Assembly: GCF_002846365.1 (NCBI RefSeq)
Contig: NZ_PJMW01000002.1
Coordinates: 1,302,001-1,366,000 of the forward strand
Direction: 5' to 3'
Length of the DNA stretch: 64,000 nucleotides
From: Nocardia fluminea
GTDB lineage: Bacteria > Actinomycetota > Actinomycetes > Mycobacteriales > Mycobacteriaceae
Positions 25,616-33,516 of the stretch are shown one piece after another; the stretch's first letter is position 1; each line of letters opens with the position of its first letter. The notes under the pieces are model-generated. The model was not told where the DNA came from, made no database searches, and was given only the letters and a program-made list of their open reading frames with translations. The position numbers and the translations under genes are program-made.

Positions 25616-25822
25616 CTACGTCTGCTGATCTGGCGGGGTTTCCGGAGGGTCTGGGGGCGGCTCCCGCGGAGGCTGTTCGATCGCTGGCGGCGGATCAGCC
25701 TTCAGGAACTTCGGAGGAACCACGAACACTTGGGCACCTCTTTTCTCCTCGCCACCATTGGCCTCCGCCTGGCGGCTGCGGTCCTCCTCAGACGCCCCCT
25801 CACCTGCATTTTCACGGCTCAT
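25616..25822 (-). CDS. Small proline-rich protein upstream of DUF6338
   Basis: A 68-residue protein (start MSRENAGEGASEEDRSRQAE) whose second half is proline-rich (VVPPKFLKADPPPAIEQPP, then REPPPDPPETPPDQ). It ends 10 bp before the DUF6338 start, so the pair is likely an operon. Proline-rich tails often bind membrane or signalling partners; a partner role for the DUF6338 protein is only a suggestion. A GTG at 25885 is an alternative start. Confidence 0.6.
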   Translation of the reverse strand: MSRENAGEGASEEDRSRQAEANGGEEKRGAQVFVVPPKFLKADPPPAIEQPPREPPPDPPETPPDQQT

Positions 25823-25919
25823 ATGTGAAGTCTGCCACTTTCGAGTGCCCCCCGATTGCCACGACAGCCCGTTTACACAACTCACATACCGCAGGGCGCT
25901 GCACGCATCCCACGAGGGC

Positions 25920-25946
25920 AGATGCTTGACAACCCCAGATAATGTT
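25920..25946. repeat. Right imperfect terminal inverted repeat
   Basis: Read inward on the minus strand this end is ATTATCTGGGGTTGTC, a near match to the left end. It adjoins the N-terminal pilin remnant. Confidence 0.7.
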
Positions 25947-26048
25947 CGTGCCGATCGCGTACTCCGCGGTGGACATGCCGTCGTCCTCGAGCAGCAGACG
26001 CGTGAGCCGAGCGCGGGCCCCCAGGTATACCGTGTGCGCGAACGTCAT
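25947..26048 (-). pseudogene. N-terminal fragment of the DUF4244 pilin
   Basis: From ATG 26048 behind a GAGAGGGG site the frame reads MTFAHTVYLGARARL, then LLLEDDGMSTAEYAIGT. EDDGMSTAEYAIGT is the conserved prepilin-like start of DUF4244 proteins. After T the frame enters transposon sequence and continues about 44 unrelated residues to 25812. The missing half is at 20466-20574. The intact pilin would have been about 69 residues. Confidence 0.92.
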
Positions 26049-26120
26049 CGTGATCCCCTCTCTGGTTGCACCACGCGGCTGGTCCGCGCGGTGAAGTTTC
26101 GGTGGCTCCGACGCAGCCGG

Positions 26121-26750
26121 TCACAGCAGCCCACCGCCGCCGAGCACGCGGTCGGCGAGGCCGATGACGACCGGGACGATGCCGAGGCAGACGAAAGCGG
26201 GCAGGAAGCACAGACCGAGTGGGCCACCGATCAGCACACCCGCGCGTTCCGCGCGTGCGACGGCGGCGTCCTCCACGGCTTCGCGGCGTTGCGTGGCCAG
26301 TTCACCGACTGCCACGGCCAGCGAGGCGCCGGAGCGAGCCGAACGACGTGCCATCCGGGCCAGCGACTCCACGTCATCGGCGCCCGCCGACCCCACGGCA
26401 TCCGCTGCCGCCCGTTCCCATGCCGTCGCCGCATCGGCGCCGAGCGCGAGAAGGTCCGCGGCCCTGAGCAATGCGGCCCGAAGAACGGGCGGCGCAGTCG
26501 GCGCACTGGCCCGCGCGGCCGCGGCCATCGGCAGTCCCGCCCGCAGACACGCGGCCAGCAGATCGAACGCGGACGCGGACCCGAGCGGGTCGACCTTCGC
26601 AGTATCGCTCGCCGCCCCGCGGACGCCGACCGCCGGCGGTCCGAGCGCACGCACTCGTCGACTGACAGCAACCCGCCCCGGCACCAACACAATCGCCACC
26701 GCCGCGATCAACATCGCCCCCGGCGAGACCGCCCCTTCTATTCCCTGCAC
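26121..26750 (-). CDS. tadC: Type II secretion/tad F-domain protein TadC
   Basis: A 209-residue inner-membrane platform protein with an F-domain core (SAFDLLAACLRAGLPMAAAA, ESLARMARRSARSGASLAVAV) and two C-terminal membrane segments ending near VVIGLADRVLGG. GTG 26750 is chosen since GAGGAGGGG lies 7 bp before it; a longer frame upstream is only repeat sequence. With TadB it should form the pilus assembly platform driven by TadA. It precedes the split pilin gene by 72 bp. Confidence 0.85.
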   Translation of the reverse strand: MQGIEGAVSPGAMLIAAVAIVLVPGRVAVSRRVRALGPPAVGVRGAASDTAKVDPLGSASAFDLLAACLRAGLPMAAAARASAPTAPPVLRAALLRAADLLALGADAATAWERAAADAVGSAGADDVESLARMARRSARSGASLAVAVGELATQRREAVEDAAVARAERAGVLIGGPLGLCFLPAFVCLGIVPVVIGLADRVLGGGGLL

Positions 26751-26759
26751 AGCACACCC

Positions 26760-27450
26760 CTCCTCGAAGTTCGATCCACACCTGTCACACCCATCCGCAT
26801 CGCCTACGACGACCGCACATGCCCACACCCGTCCGCACGCATCCGCACCTGCGCACACCGATCCGCACCCACCCACACCTGGCCACATCCATCCGCACCT
26901 CCCCTCACCTGCTACGAACCGCCCACACCCGTCCACTCCGGTCCGCACCTGGTCCGAACCGCCACATCCATCCACACCCGACCGCACCAGCCCAAACGCG
27001 TCCGCACCAGCCCAAACGCGTCCGCACCAGCCCAAACGCGTCCGCACCAGCCCGCACCTGCGTACGCCGATCCACACCCACCCACACCTGGCCGCATCCA
27101 TCCACATCTCCCCGCACCTGCTCCGAGCTGCTCACACCCATCCACACCTACCCACGCCCGTCCACTGCTGCCCGCACTTGGCTCGAGCCGCCCACCCCCG
27201 TCCACTGTCCGCACCTGGTCCGAGCTGCTCACACCCATCCACACCCGCCCACACCCGTCCACTGCCCACACCTGGTTCAAGCTGCCCGCCCCCATCCACA
27301 CCTCCACGCACCTGCTTCGAGCCGCTCACACCGGTCCACTGCTGCCCGCAGCTGGTTCAAGCTGCCCATCCCCGTCCACTTGCTGTCCGCACCTGGTCCG
27401 AGCTGCTCACACCCATCCACTCGGGTCCGCACCTGGTCCGAGATGCCAGT
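26760..27450. repeat. Degenerate C-rich minisatellite between tadB and tadC
   Basis: About 690 bp built of related words such as CACACCCATCCACACC, CCGCACCTGGTCCGAGCTGC and CCCGTCCACTG. It includes three perfect 20-bp tandem copies of CCCAAACGCGTCCGCACCAG at 26991-27050. The plus strand is poor in G, and all frames are nearly free of stops as a result of the repeat, so long frames here (up to 662 codons) are artefacts. Confidence 0.85.
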
Positions 27451-27490
27451 GCGGACACCCGGCAGCTTCTGGTCTGGTCGGGTATTCACA

Positions 27491-27771
27491 TCTGTCCACA
27501 GGCTTTCGGATCAGCGGCTACTTCTGCGGCCGTCCGACCGTGACGGAACCTGGGTCAGCTGTGCTTATGCGGGGCTCGTGGTTCTGCGAAGTACTCTCCG
27601 ACCTGGCGGCGCAGAGCATGATGCGGTGTAGGCCGGGCGCGCGTTGGGGCTGCCGGCAATCTGTGCACAGGTTGTCCACCAGTTGTCCACAGCCACCCAC
27701 CCGTTCGGCACCATCCGGACGGATCAGGCTGTGCTTTTGCGGGTGATGACATCTGTCCACAGCAGTCCACA
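27491..27771. promoter_or_regulatory. Cluster of DnaA-box-like words
   Basis: One exact TTGTCCACA (27683-27691, the box preferred by actinobacterial DnaA) with near matches at 27492 (CTGTCCACA), 27661 (CTGTGCACA), 27672 (TTGTCCACC), 27753 (CTGTCCACA) and 27763 (CAGTCCACA). The first four are non-coding, the last two lie in the tadB 3' end. They could bind DnaA or be a by-product of the TCCAC-rich repeats next door. Confidence 0.35.
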
Positions 27772-28512
27772 GCAGGCGAGGGCCGCGCCCAGTGGGAGGA
27801 GCAGTTCGCCGGCCGGGGAGGTGAACAGGATGGTGAGTGGGGCGGCGCCCATCAGTTGACCCAGACCGATGCCTACCAGTGGGAGGCCGGCCAGGACGGT
27901 GGCCGATGCCCGGGCGCCGGCGAGGGCGGCCTCGGTGCGGTCGCGGAAGCGAATGCGCCCGAGTAGGTCGGACCGGGCGGCGGCGAGCAGTTCCGCGAGG
28001 GCCAGCCCATGTTCTTCGGCCACCCGCCATGCGGCGGCGACCCTCGACAGTTCCTCGGCGACAATCGAATCCGGTTGGACCCAGCCATCGGCGCCGGAAC
28101 CACCGAGGCGGCTGCGGCCCGCGCTGATCGCCAGCACGCGTGCCGCTTCGCCTCGTGACTCGCCCGCGGCGGACTCAGCTGCCGCGCTCGGGTGCGCGCC
28201 GACGCGGAGCTCACCGACCACGGCTTCGAGGCCGGCCAGGAGGTAGCCACATTCGCGGCGCCGTGCACGGTCACCTCGCCCACGCCGCTGACGCACCGCC
28301 ACCGTGGCTCCCAGCATGAGAGCCGCCAACCCGACGCCTGGGCCGAACACGAATGCCGTGCACCCCATCGTGATTCCTGCACACCACTCCACAGGCACGC
28401 GTGTTCGCGCGGCATGCCCGCTCGGTGCGAACAACCGGGTGTACCGCCGTTGACCGCCTGCCACTGGCAGTACCAGCACCGCGATCGCGCAACAGAGCAA
28501 CGCGCCACCCAT
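27724..28512 (-). CDS. tadB: Type II secretion/tad F-domain protein TadB
   Basis: A 262-residue membrane protein: N-terminal hydrophobic segment (ALLCCAIAVLVLPVAGG), a second pair around 50-80, an F-domain with LLAGLEAVVGELRVGAHPSAAAE and EEHGLALAELLAAARSDL, and C-terminal segments near LAGLPLVGIGLGQLMGAAPLTIL. ATG 28512 follows a GGAGGAGG site, which excludes the longer frame. It is 214 bp downstream of tadA, a looser spacing than usual. Partner of TadC in the pilus platform. Confidence 0.88.
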   Translation of the reverse strand: MGGALLCCAIAVLVLPVAGGQRRYTRLFAPSGHAARTRVPVEWCAGITMGCTAFVFGPGVGLAALMLGATVAVRQRRGRGDRARRRECGYLLAGLEAVVGELRVGAHPSAAAESAAGESRGEAARVLAISAGRSRLGGSGADGWVQPDSIVAEELSRVAAAWRVAEEHGLALAELLAAARSDLLGRIRFRDRTEAALAGARASATVLAGLPLVGIGLGQLMGAAPLTILFTSPAGELLLPLGAALACCGLLWTDVITRKSTA

Positions 28513-28726
28513 GAGCCCACCTCCTCCATGCCGAAACACACACCTGGAAAACACCGCTCGTCGGCGCCGCCGAGCTCTACCCGTCGCGATCGCCGATCCA
28601 CGTCGCCGACCACCGTGTGCCACTCGGAATGTCGGTTTGACCGACGTAAGTAGTTGTCCATCAGTTCGATTCGACCGTGCCGATACGAATCACGTGGCTC
28701 TACCGCCGCATACGCGACAGGGATTC

Positions 28727-29908
28727 TCATCCGAGTCGCACCTCGAGTAGTCGATGGAGTTCGCCGACCGCGGGACTGGGGTGGTTGTCCGACCGCCAGG
28801 CCGGAGTGATGTGTACACCCTCGGAATCGCGCTGTAGAACACCGATCTCGTGGAGAGCACGGGTCCCGTCGGGGCGGCGGCGAACGTGCAGGACTACCTG
28901 GACGGCGGCGGCCAACTGACTGTGCAGGGCTGCCCGGTCCATCCCACCCAGAGCGGCCAATGCCTCCAGGCGGGCGGGGACTTCCTGGGGTGAGTTGGCG
29001 TGGACGGTGCCAGCTCCGCCGTCGTGTCCGGTGTTGAGGGCCGTCAGAAGATCGACGACTTCGGCGCCACGGACCTCGCCGACGACGATACGATCCGGGC
29101 GCATCCGCAGGGCCTGGCGGACCAGGTCGCGCACCGTAACCGCGCCTACCCCTTCGACATTGGCGGTTCTGGCGACCAAGCGCACAACATGCGGATGAAC
29201 CGGCGCGAGCTCGGCGGCATCCTCCACACAGACGATGCGTTCAGCGGGATCCACGGCGGCGAGCAGCGCCGAGAGCAGCGTCGTCTTTCCCGCTCCGGTA
29301 CCGCCGACGACCAGGAACGCGAGGCGGGCGCGGACGATGTCGCCGAGCAGGCGGCGGGCGTCCGGCGGAATCGAACCGGCGGATGCCAGCGCATCGAGAC
29401 CCTGGGTCGCGGGGCGCAGGACGCGCAGGGACAGGCAGGTGCCGTCGTGGGCGACGGGGGCGAGTACCGCGTGGAGCCGGACGCCGAACGCGTCGCCCAG
29501 CGTGGCTTCGGTTCCGGCGAGTTTGCCGTCGACCCAGGGCTGGGCGTCGTCGAGGCGGCGGCCGGCGGCCAGCGCCAAGCGCTGGGCGAGGCGGCGAACG
29601 GCGGCTTCGTCGGCGAAGCGGACATCGGTGAGCTCCAGCCCGCGACCACGGTCGACCCACACCGAATCCGGCCCGGTGACGAGCACATCGGCGACCCGGG
29701 GATCGTGCAGCAACGGCTCGAGCAGCCCCGCCCCGGTCATCTCGGTCTGCAACAGGCGCAGTGCCCGAAGCAGATCGGTGTCGGCGAGCACGCCACCCGC
29801 TTCCGTGCGGATCGCGGCCGCCAGTTGCGCGGCATCGGGGACGCCGGGATGCTCGGCAAGGCGCTCGCGGACCCGTTCGAGGAGGTCGACGGTGACGAAG
29901 GAGGTCAT
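28727..29908 (-). CDS. tadA: Tad secretion ATPase TadA
   Basis: A 393-residue VirB11/GspE-type ATPase. Walker A is GGTGAGKTT at about 200-208, the Asp box is CVEDAAELAPVHPHVV at about 225-240, and Walker B lies in RPDRIVVGEVRGAE followed by LNTGHDGGAGTVHANS. N-terminal domain recognised by DPRVADVLVTGPDSVWVDRG. It powers pilus assembly from the cytoplasmic face. The upstream ssd gene is a ParA-like partner in the same locus. Confidence 0.93.
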   Translation of the reverse strand: MTSFVTVDLLERVRERLAEHPGVPDAAQLAAAIRTEAGGVLADTDLLRALRLLQTEMTGAGLLEPLLHDPRVADVLVTGPDSVWVDRGRGLELTDVRFADEAAVRRLAQRLALAAGRRLDDAQPWVDGKLAGTEATLGDAFGVRLHAVLAPVAHDGTCLSLRVLRPATQGLDALASAGSIPPDARRLLGDIVRARLAFLVVGGTGAGKTTLLSALLAAVDPAERIVCVEDAAELAPVHPHVVRLVARTANVEGVGAVTVRDLVRQALRMRPDRIVVGEVRGAEVVDLLTALNTGHDGGAGTVHANSPQEVPARLEALAALGGMDRAALHSQLAAAVQVVLHVRRRPDGTRALHEIGVLQRDSEGVHITPAWRSDNHPSPAVGELHRLLEVRLG

Positions 29909-29975
29909 GTCGCACTGGCTCCGTCCATCCGAAGCGCCGTACGCGGGACGCTCGAATGTCCGGCGACCGTGATCG

Positions 29976-31127
29976 TCATGCGTCGGCTCCGACCATGGCG
30001 AGGACGGCGTCGGCGGCGTCCCGCAGGGGACCGCGGCGGCGAACGCTCAGGCCACCGCGCTCGAGCCGGGAAGCGAGGCCCGCTTGTCCGCGAACCGCGG
30101 CGAGCAGAGGCAATCCGAGTAGCTCGGCGACTTCCGCGCCGCGTAGCCCGCCGGGTGCGGGGCCGCGGACGACCAAGCCGCGGTTGGGGTTTCGCTCCCC
30201 CAGGTAGGCCGAGACGACTTCGGCGGCGGCGATGGCCCGTAGCCGGGCCGGGACGACGAGCACGACCAGATCGGCGGCATCGAGCATCGCGTCGGCCGCC
30301 GGGCCACGCTCACACGACACATCGCAGACCACGAGATCCCCTGCGTCCCTGCCTGACTCGATGACCGCACGCACCGCTGCCGGAGCCAGTCCGACGAACC
30401 CGTGCCCTGCGGAAACCGAGTCGGCCCGGGATCGCCCCTGGCCCGCACCGGTGACGGGTCGCGCTCGACCGCAAGACAGGACCGCCAAGCCAGGAGCTCC
30501 GACGGGCAACGCACTGTGCAGCGCCGCCGCCGACACCCGCCCGTCCTCGATGATCAGGTCCGGCCATCGCAGCCCCGGCACGTTCTCCATGCCCAACACC
30601 AGATCTATCCCGCCGTCGAGCGGGGCACCGTCGATCAGCACCGTCTCGCGACGCACCCGCCGCGCGGCCGCGCGCAACGCGGTAGCCGCGGCGAGTGTGG
30701 AGGCACCGGCACCACCTCCCGCACCGACCACCGCGACGACCGCCCCTTCCCCCGTACGGGATTCGGCGTGTTCGGCGAACTGTTCGACCAGCGTGACCGC
30801 ACCGGTGGGCAAGGCGACAACACGTTCGGCACCCACCGCGGTCGCCGCTTGCCAGTCGGGTACGGCAGGTTCCTCCTCGGTGACCAGGACGACGCCCGGC
30901 CGCCGCGGGAATCCGGCGACGGCGGCCGCACCAGCGGCGGCGGTATCGAGGATCACCATGCCTGCCCCCGCCCAGGCGTGCCTGCCGACCGGCATCACCC
31001 GTTCGTCGGTGACGCGCTCGGCGGCGGCCGCGACTCGACGAACCTCCGCGCGCAGCCGTTCGTCACGCACGAGCACGAGAGCGGGCGCGATCGGTGGCGG
31101 GCCACTGCGCATCGGGACTGGGTTCAT
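29976..31127 (-). CDS. ssd: Septum-site-determining protein Ssd (TadZ/CpaE-like)
   Basis: A 383-residue protein with an N-terminal receiver-like domain (about 1-130) and a C-terminal MinD/ParA-type ATPase whose P-loop is degenerate: VVGAGGGAGASTLAAATAL (about 140-158) lacks the usual GKT Lys. Later motifs VLIDGAPLDGGIDLVLG and LVVCDVSCERG fit the family. Ssd of M. tuberculosis (Rv3660c) affects septation, and related CpaE/TadZ proteins place pili at the pole. First gene of the tad operon. Confidence 0.9.
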   Translation of the reverse strand: MNPVPMRSGPPPIAPALVLVRDERLRAEVRRVAAAAERVTDERVMPVGRHAWAGAGMVILDTAAAGAAAVAGFPRRPGVVLVTEEEPAVPDWQAATAVGAERVVALPTGAVTLVEQFAEHAESRTGEGAVVAVVGAGGGAGASTLAAATALRAAARRVRRETVLIDGAPLDGGIDLVLGMENVPGLRWPDLIIEDGRVSAAALHSALPVGAPGLAVLSCGRARPVTGAGQGRSRADSVSAGHGFVGLAPAAVRAVIESGRDAGDLVVCDVSCERGPAADAMLDAADLVVLVVPARLRAIAAAEVVSAYLGERNPNRGLVVRGPAPGGLRGAEVAELLGLPLLAAVRGQAGLASRLERGGLSVRRRGPLRDAADAVLAMVGADA

Positions 31128-31224
31128 GCGACTCAGCGTCGCCGAGTGCGGAGCGCATCAACAGCCCGAAATCACCGATTGTGGATAACTCGGGGGTGTG
31201 GAGAACTTTTATGTTCGTCCTGAA

Positions 31225-31319
31225 AATAGAGGACGGCCCCAGCCGGGGGGGAGGAGGCTGGGGCCGTCGGGTTCAGCCCCGGGGGGTCGGGCTGAACGCG
31301 CCTGGACTAAGTCCAGGTG
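31225..31319 (-). ncRNA. 6C small RNA
   Basis: On the minus strand there are two stable hairpins with C-rich loops. One is GTTCAGCCC/GGGCTGAAC (31271-31297) with a CCCCCC loop; the other is GACGGCCCCAGCC/GGCTGGGGCCGTC (31232-31268) with a CCCCCCC loop. The second hairpin is followed by a U-rich stretch (CTCTATTTTC) that acts as terminator. A third hairpin, CCTGGA/TCCAGG (31301-31317), is at the 5' end. This is the 6C motif, and the place (between ssd and the HAD gene) is that of the mycobacterial 6C/B11 RNA. The C loops pair with G-rich target mRNAs. Confidence 0.95.
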
Positions 31320-31325
31320 CCAGCA

Positions 31326-31356
31326 ATACTACACCCACCCCCTGCCGCGGGCGCAA
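31326..31356 (-). promoter_or_regulatory. Promoter of the 6C RNA
   Basis: Reading the minus strand, TTGCGC (31356-31351) is followed after 19 bp by TAGTAT (31331-31326), placing the start about 7 bp on, next to the first hairpin. The -10 is good, the -35 weak and the spacing slightly long. Confidence 0.6.
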
Positions 31357-31475
31357 GTAGCATTCGCCGACATTCTTCGGCGATTCGCGTCGTCCGGCGT
31401 CCCCAGGGCAAACCCTTTTCCACGGTGCGGACAGTCGATCCTGCGGCGCGCGCAGGTCGTGCCTATTCTGTTGAC

Positions 31476-32336
31476 GTGACGCCAGAACGCGACCAGACCT
31501 CGCCTACGGACACAAGTCTCGGCAAAACGGGCCGGGCCCCGGTGCCGGGTGGGCGCGTCGCCGCGTTCTTCGATCTCGATAAAACGGTGATCGCGAAGTC
31601 GAGCGCGTTCGTCTTCAGCAAACCGTTCTACGCGCAGGGTCTGCTCAACCGCAGAGCGGTGTTGGAGAGCAGCTACGCGCACTTTTTGTTCCTGCTTTCC
31701 GGTGCGGATCACGACCAGATGGAACGGATGCGGGCAAACCTCGCCAACATGTGCGCGGGCTGGGATGTGGAGCAGGTGAAAACCATTGTGGCCGAGACTC
31801 TTCACGATCTGGTGGACCCGCTGATCTACGCCGAGGCCGCCGATCTGATCGCCGATCACAAGATCCGTGGGCACGATGTGGTGATCGTCTCGGCCTCCGG
31901 CGAGGAGATCGTCGGACCGATAGCTGAGGTGCTCGGCGCCTCGCACACCGAGGCGACCCGGATGGTCGTCGAGGACGGCAAGTACACCGGCGATATCGAG
32001 TTCTATTGCTACGGCGAGGGCAAGGTCGCCGCCATCGAGAAGCTCGCCGCCGAGCAGGGCTACGACCTGTCGCGGTGCTACGCCTACTCCGACTCGGTGA
32101 CCGACGTGCCGATGCTGAGCGCCGTCGGCCATCCGACCGCGGTCAACCCCGACCGCGCATTGCGCAAGGAGGCGGCGAGCCGCGGCTGGCCGGTGCTCAC
32201 GTTCTCCAATCCGGTGTCGCTGTGGTCGCGATTCCAGACGCCGTCGAGCACTACCGTGGCCGCGACGGCCGCCGTCGGACTCAGCGCGATCATCGCCGGC
32301 GCGATCAGCTACCGCCTGCTGCGCAAGCGACGCTGA
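31476..32336 (+). CDS. HAD-IB family phosphatase (SerB/CicA-like, Rv3661 ortholog)
   Basis: A 286-residue haloacid-dehalogenase enzyme. Motif I is FFDLDKTVI at about 30-38, motif II is VSASGEE at about 141, and motif IV is YSDSVTDVPML at about 207-217. A C-terminal hydrophobic helix ending in RLLRKRR suggests membrane anchoring. HAD-IB enzymes remove phosphate from serine or lysophospholipid-type substrates; the exact one is not evident. GTG 31476 is taken because the frame further upstream is not protein-like. Confidence 0.88.
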   Translation: MTPERDQTSPTDTSLGKTGRAPVPGGRVAAFFDLDKTVIAKSSAFVFSKPFYAQGLLNRRAVLESSYAHFLFLLSGADHDQMERMRANLANMCAGWDVEQVKTIVAETLHDLVDPLIYAEAADLIADHKIRGHDVVIVSASGEEIVGPIAEVLGASHTEATRMVVEDGKYTGDIEFYCYGEGKVAAIEKLAAEQGYDLSRCYAYSDSVTDVPMLSAVGHPTAVNPDRALRKEAASRGWPVLTFSNPVSLWSRFQTPSSTTVAATAAVGLSAIIAGAISYRLLRKRR

Positions 32337-32759
32337 CCACCCCGGAGCAGCACGAATCTCCGAGCGACACGCCGAATTCACCGGGATTCGGTAATGCCTT
32401 CGAAACCCTTGATGTGAGTGCCGTCACAGTGTAAGAATGGAGTCACGGAAGGACGGAAGGCCAAGACGGAGCCGGAAGAGAAGGTTTCGCCTCCCATCCC
32501 ACCCTTCCCAGCACGGACACCAGGCACCCACGCGGAGCGCGCCGCGACAAGGCCGAAAGAGTTGTGGGCCTGCGAAATCCGAGCCGACGTCGGCGAACGC
32601 CTCGCACAGGTTGCGGGGATGAACCGGCGGGGTTGGGGTGATCGCCGAGGCCACCGAACACAACCCACCCTGCACGCTTGGTAACCGGGTGTTCCGTGCT
32701 AGCGGGCGGTGAGGTCGAGCAATCGGCAACGCCGCCCGTTTCGATGTGTGCGGCCGGGT
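32337..32759. other. Intergenic region without a recognised gene
   Basis: About 420 bp between the convergent HAD and Fic-like genes. Short frames on both strands have no motif and mixed codon use. No clear hairpin or repeat was seen. Confidence 0.5.
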
Positions 32760-33506
32760 TCAGCCGGCCGCCGCGTCGGCGATCGAGTTCGCCTCGCGAG
32801 CACCGTCTTCGAGCGCGCCCGCGCAGAACAGCACCCAGCCACCCACACCCTCCGCGGTGCCCATGCCGAATCCGGCGGCCGCGTCGAGGTAGGCCTGCCT
32901 GCGGCGCAGCCAGAACACTTCGGGAACGCCGAGGCTGTGCGGATCGAGTCCACTCGACACCGCGACCAGCCGTGAGGCAGCGCGCGCGACGACACCGTCA
33001 CCGGTGCCGAACGGACGCAGCGACAGCAGCTCGCCGTGCACGATCGCCGCGACCACCGGGGCGGGTGCCTTGCTCGACTGGACGGTCTGGGTGAGCATGT
33101 CGAGCCGTTCGGCGACGCCGGGAGTCGAACGCGGGCGACCGAGTTCCTGCTCGTCGGTCACCAGGTCGGCGGCGGCGAGCAGGTGCAGCCGAGCCAGCGC
33201 CTGCAGGGGTGCGCGCCGCCAGGTGCCGACGAGATTGGTGAGCGCGTCACCGTCGAGGGCCTGACCCACCCGCAACGCGCCGGCCAGCACCGGGTCGCTG
33301 ACCTTGCCGTCGGCGGGCAGGTCGGTGCTCGCGCCTTCGATGGCCGCCGAGGAACGGGCGGCACGCACGGCGGCTTCGGCGGCGGTGGTCGCCCAGCCGC
33401 GCCGGTTCGACTTGTGCCGGTGCACGGCCGCGAGCGCGTCGCGTGCCTTGTCGGCGGCCTCGCGCACGCCGGGCAGATCGACCAAGGGCTGGAGCGGATC
33501 AGTCAC
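32760..33506 (-). CDS. Fic-like protein with a degenerate active-site motif (Rv3662c-like)
   Basis: A 248-residue helical protein. The segment AAIVHGELLSLRPFGTGDGVVARAASRL (residues about 155-182) resembles the Fic motif HxFx(D/E)GNGR, but the His is replaced by Leu-Arg, GNG by GDG and the final Arg is shifted. Upstream, SSAAIEGAST resembles the inhibitory (S/T)xxxE(G/N) helix. Fic proteins transfer AMP or other groups; this one is probably inactive as an AMP transferase or has another chemistry. Position matches Rv3662c. Confidence 0.7.
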   Translation of the reverse strand: MTDPLQPLVDLPGVREAADKARDALAAVHRHKSNRRGWATTAAEAAVRAARSSAAIEGASTDLPADGKVSDPVLAGALRVGQALDGDALTNLVGTWRRAPLQALARLHLLAAADLVTDEQELGRPRSTPGVAERLDMLTQTVQSSKAPAPVVAAIVHGELLSLRPFGTGDGVVARAASRLVAVSSGLDPHSLGVPEVFWLRRRQAYLDAAAGFGMGTAEGVGGWVLFCAGALEDGAREANSIADAAAG

Positions 33507-33516
33507 GGCATGGAGG

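Larger units (their letters stand above)
20575..25946. mobile_element. Tn554-like transposon inserted in the pilin gene
   Basis: The element has three recombination genes in the Tn554 order (tnpA, tnpB, tnpC) and two cargo genes on the opposite strand. Its ends carry similar inverted sequences: GTTATCTTGGGTGCTT at the left and, read inward from the right, ATTATCTGGGGTTGTC. TGTT occurs at both junctions (20574-20577 and 25943-25946) and could be the crossover core. Exact end points are uncertain by a few bases. Tn554-family elements use tyrosine recombinases and make no target duplication of the IS type. Confidence 0.85.

Noticed and set aside
26991..27050. Three 20-bp perfect repeats as a possible CRISPR array
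   Set aside because: The copies are directly adjacent with no spacers and no cas genes are near; it is a tandem repeat.
25758..27746. A 662-codon open frame on the plus strand, and other long frames through the repeat array
   Set aside because: The openness comes from the repeat composition lacking TA-containing words. The frame runs antisense to tadC and through the repeat, with no domain.
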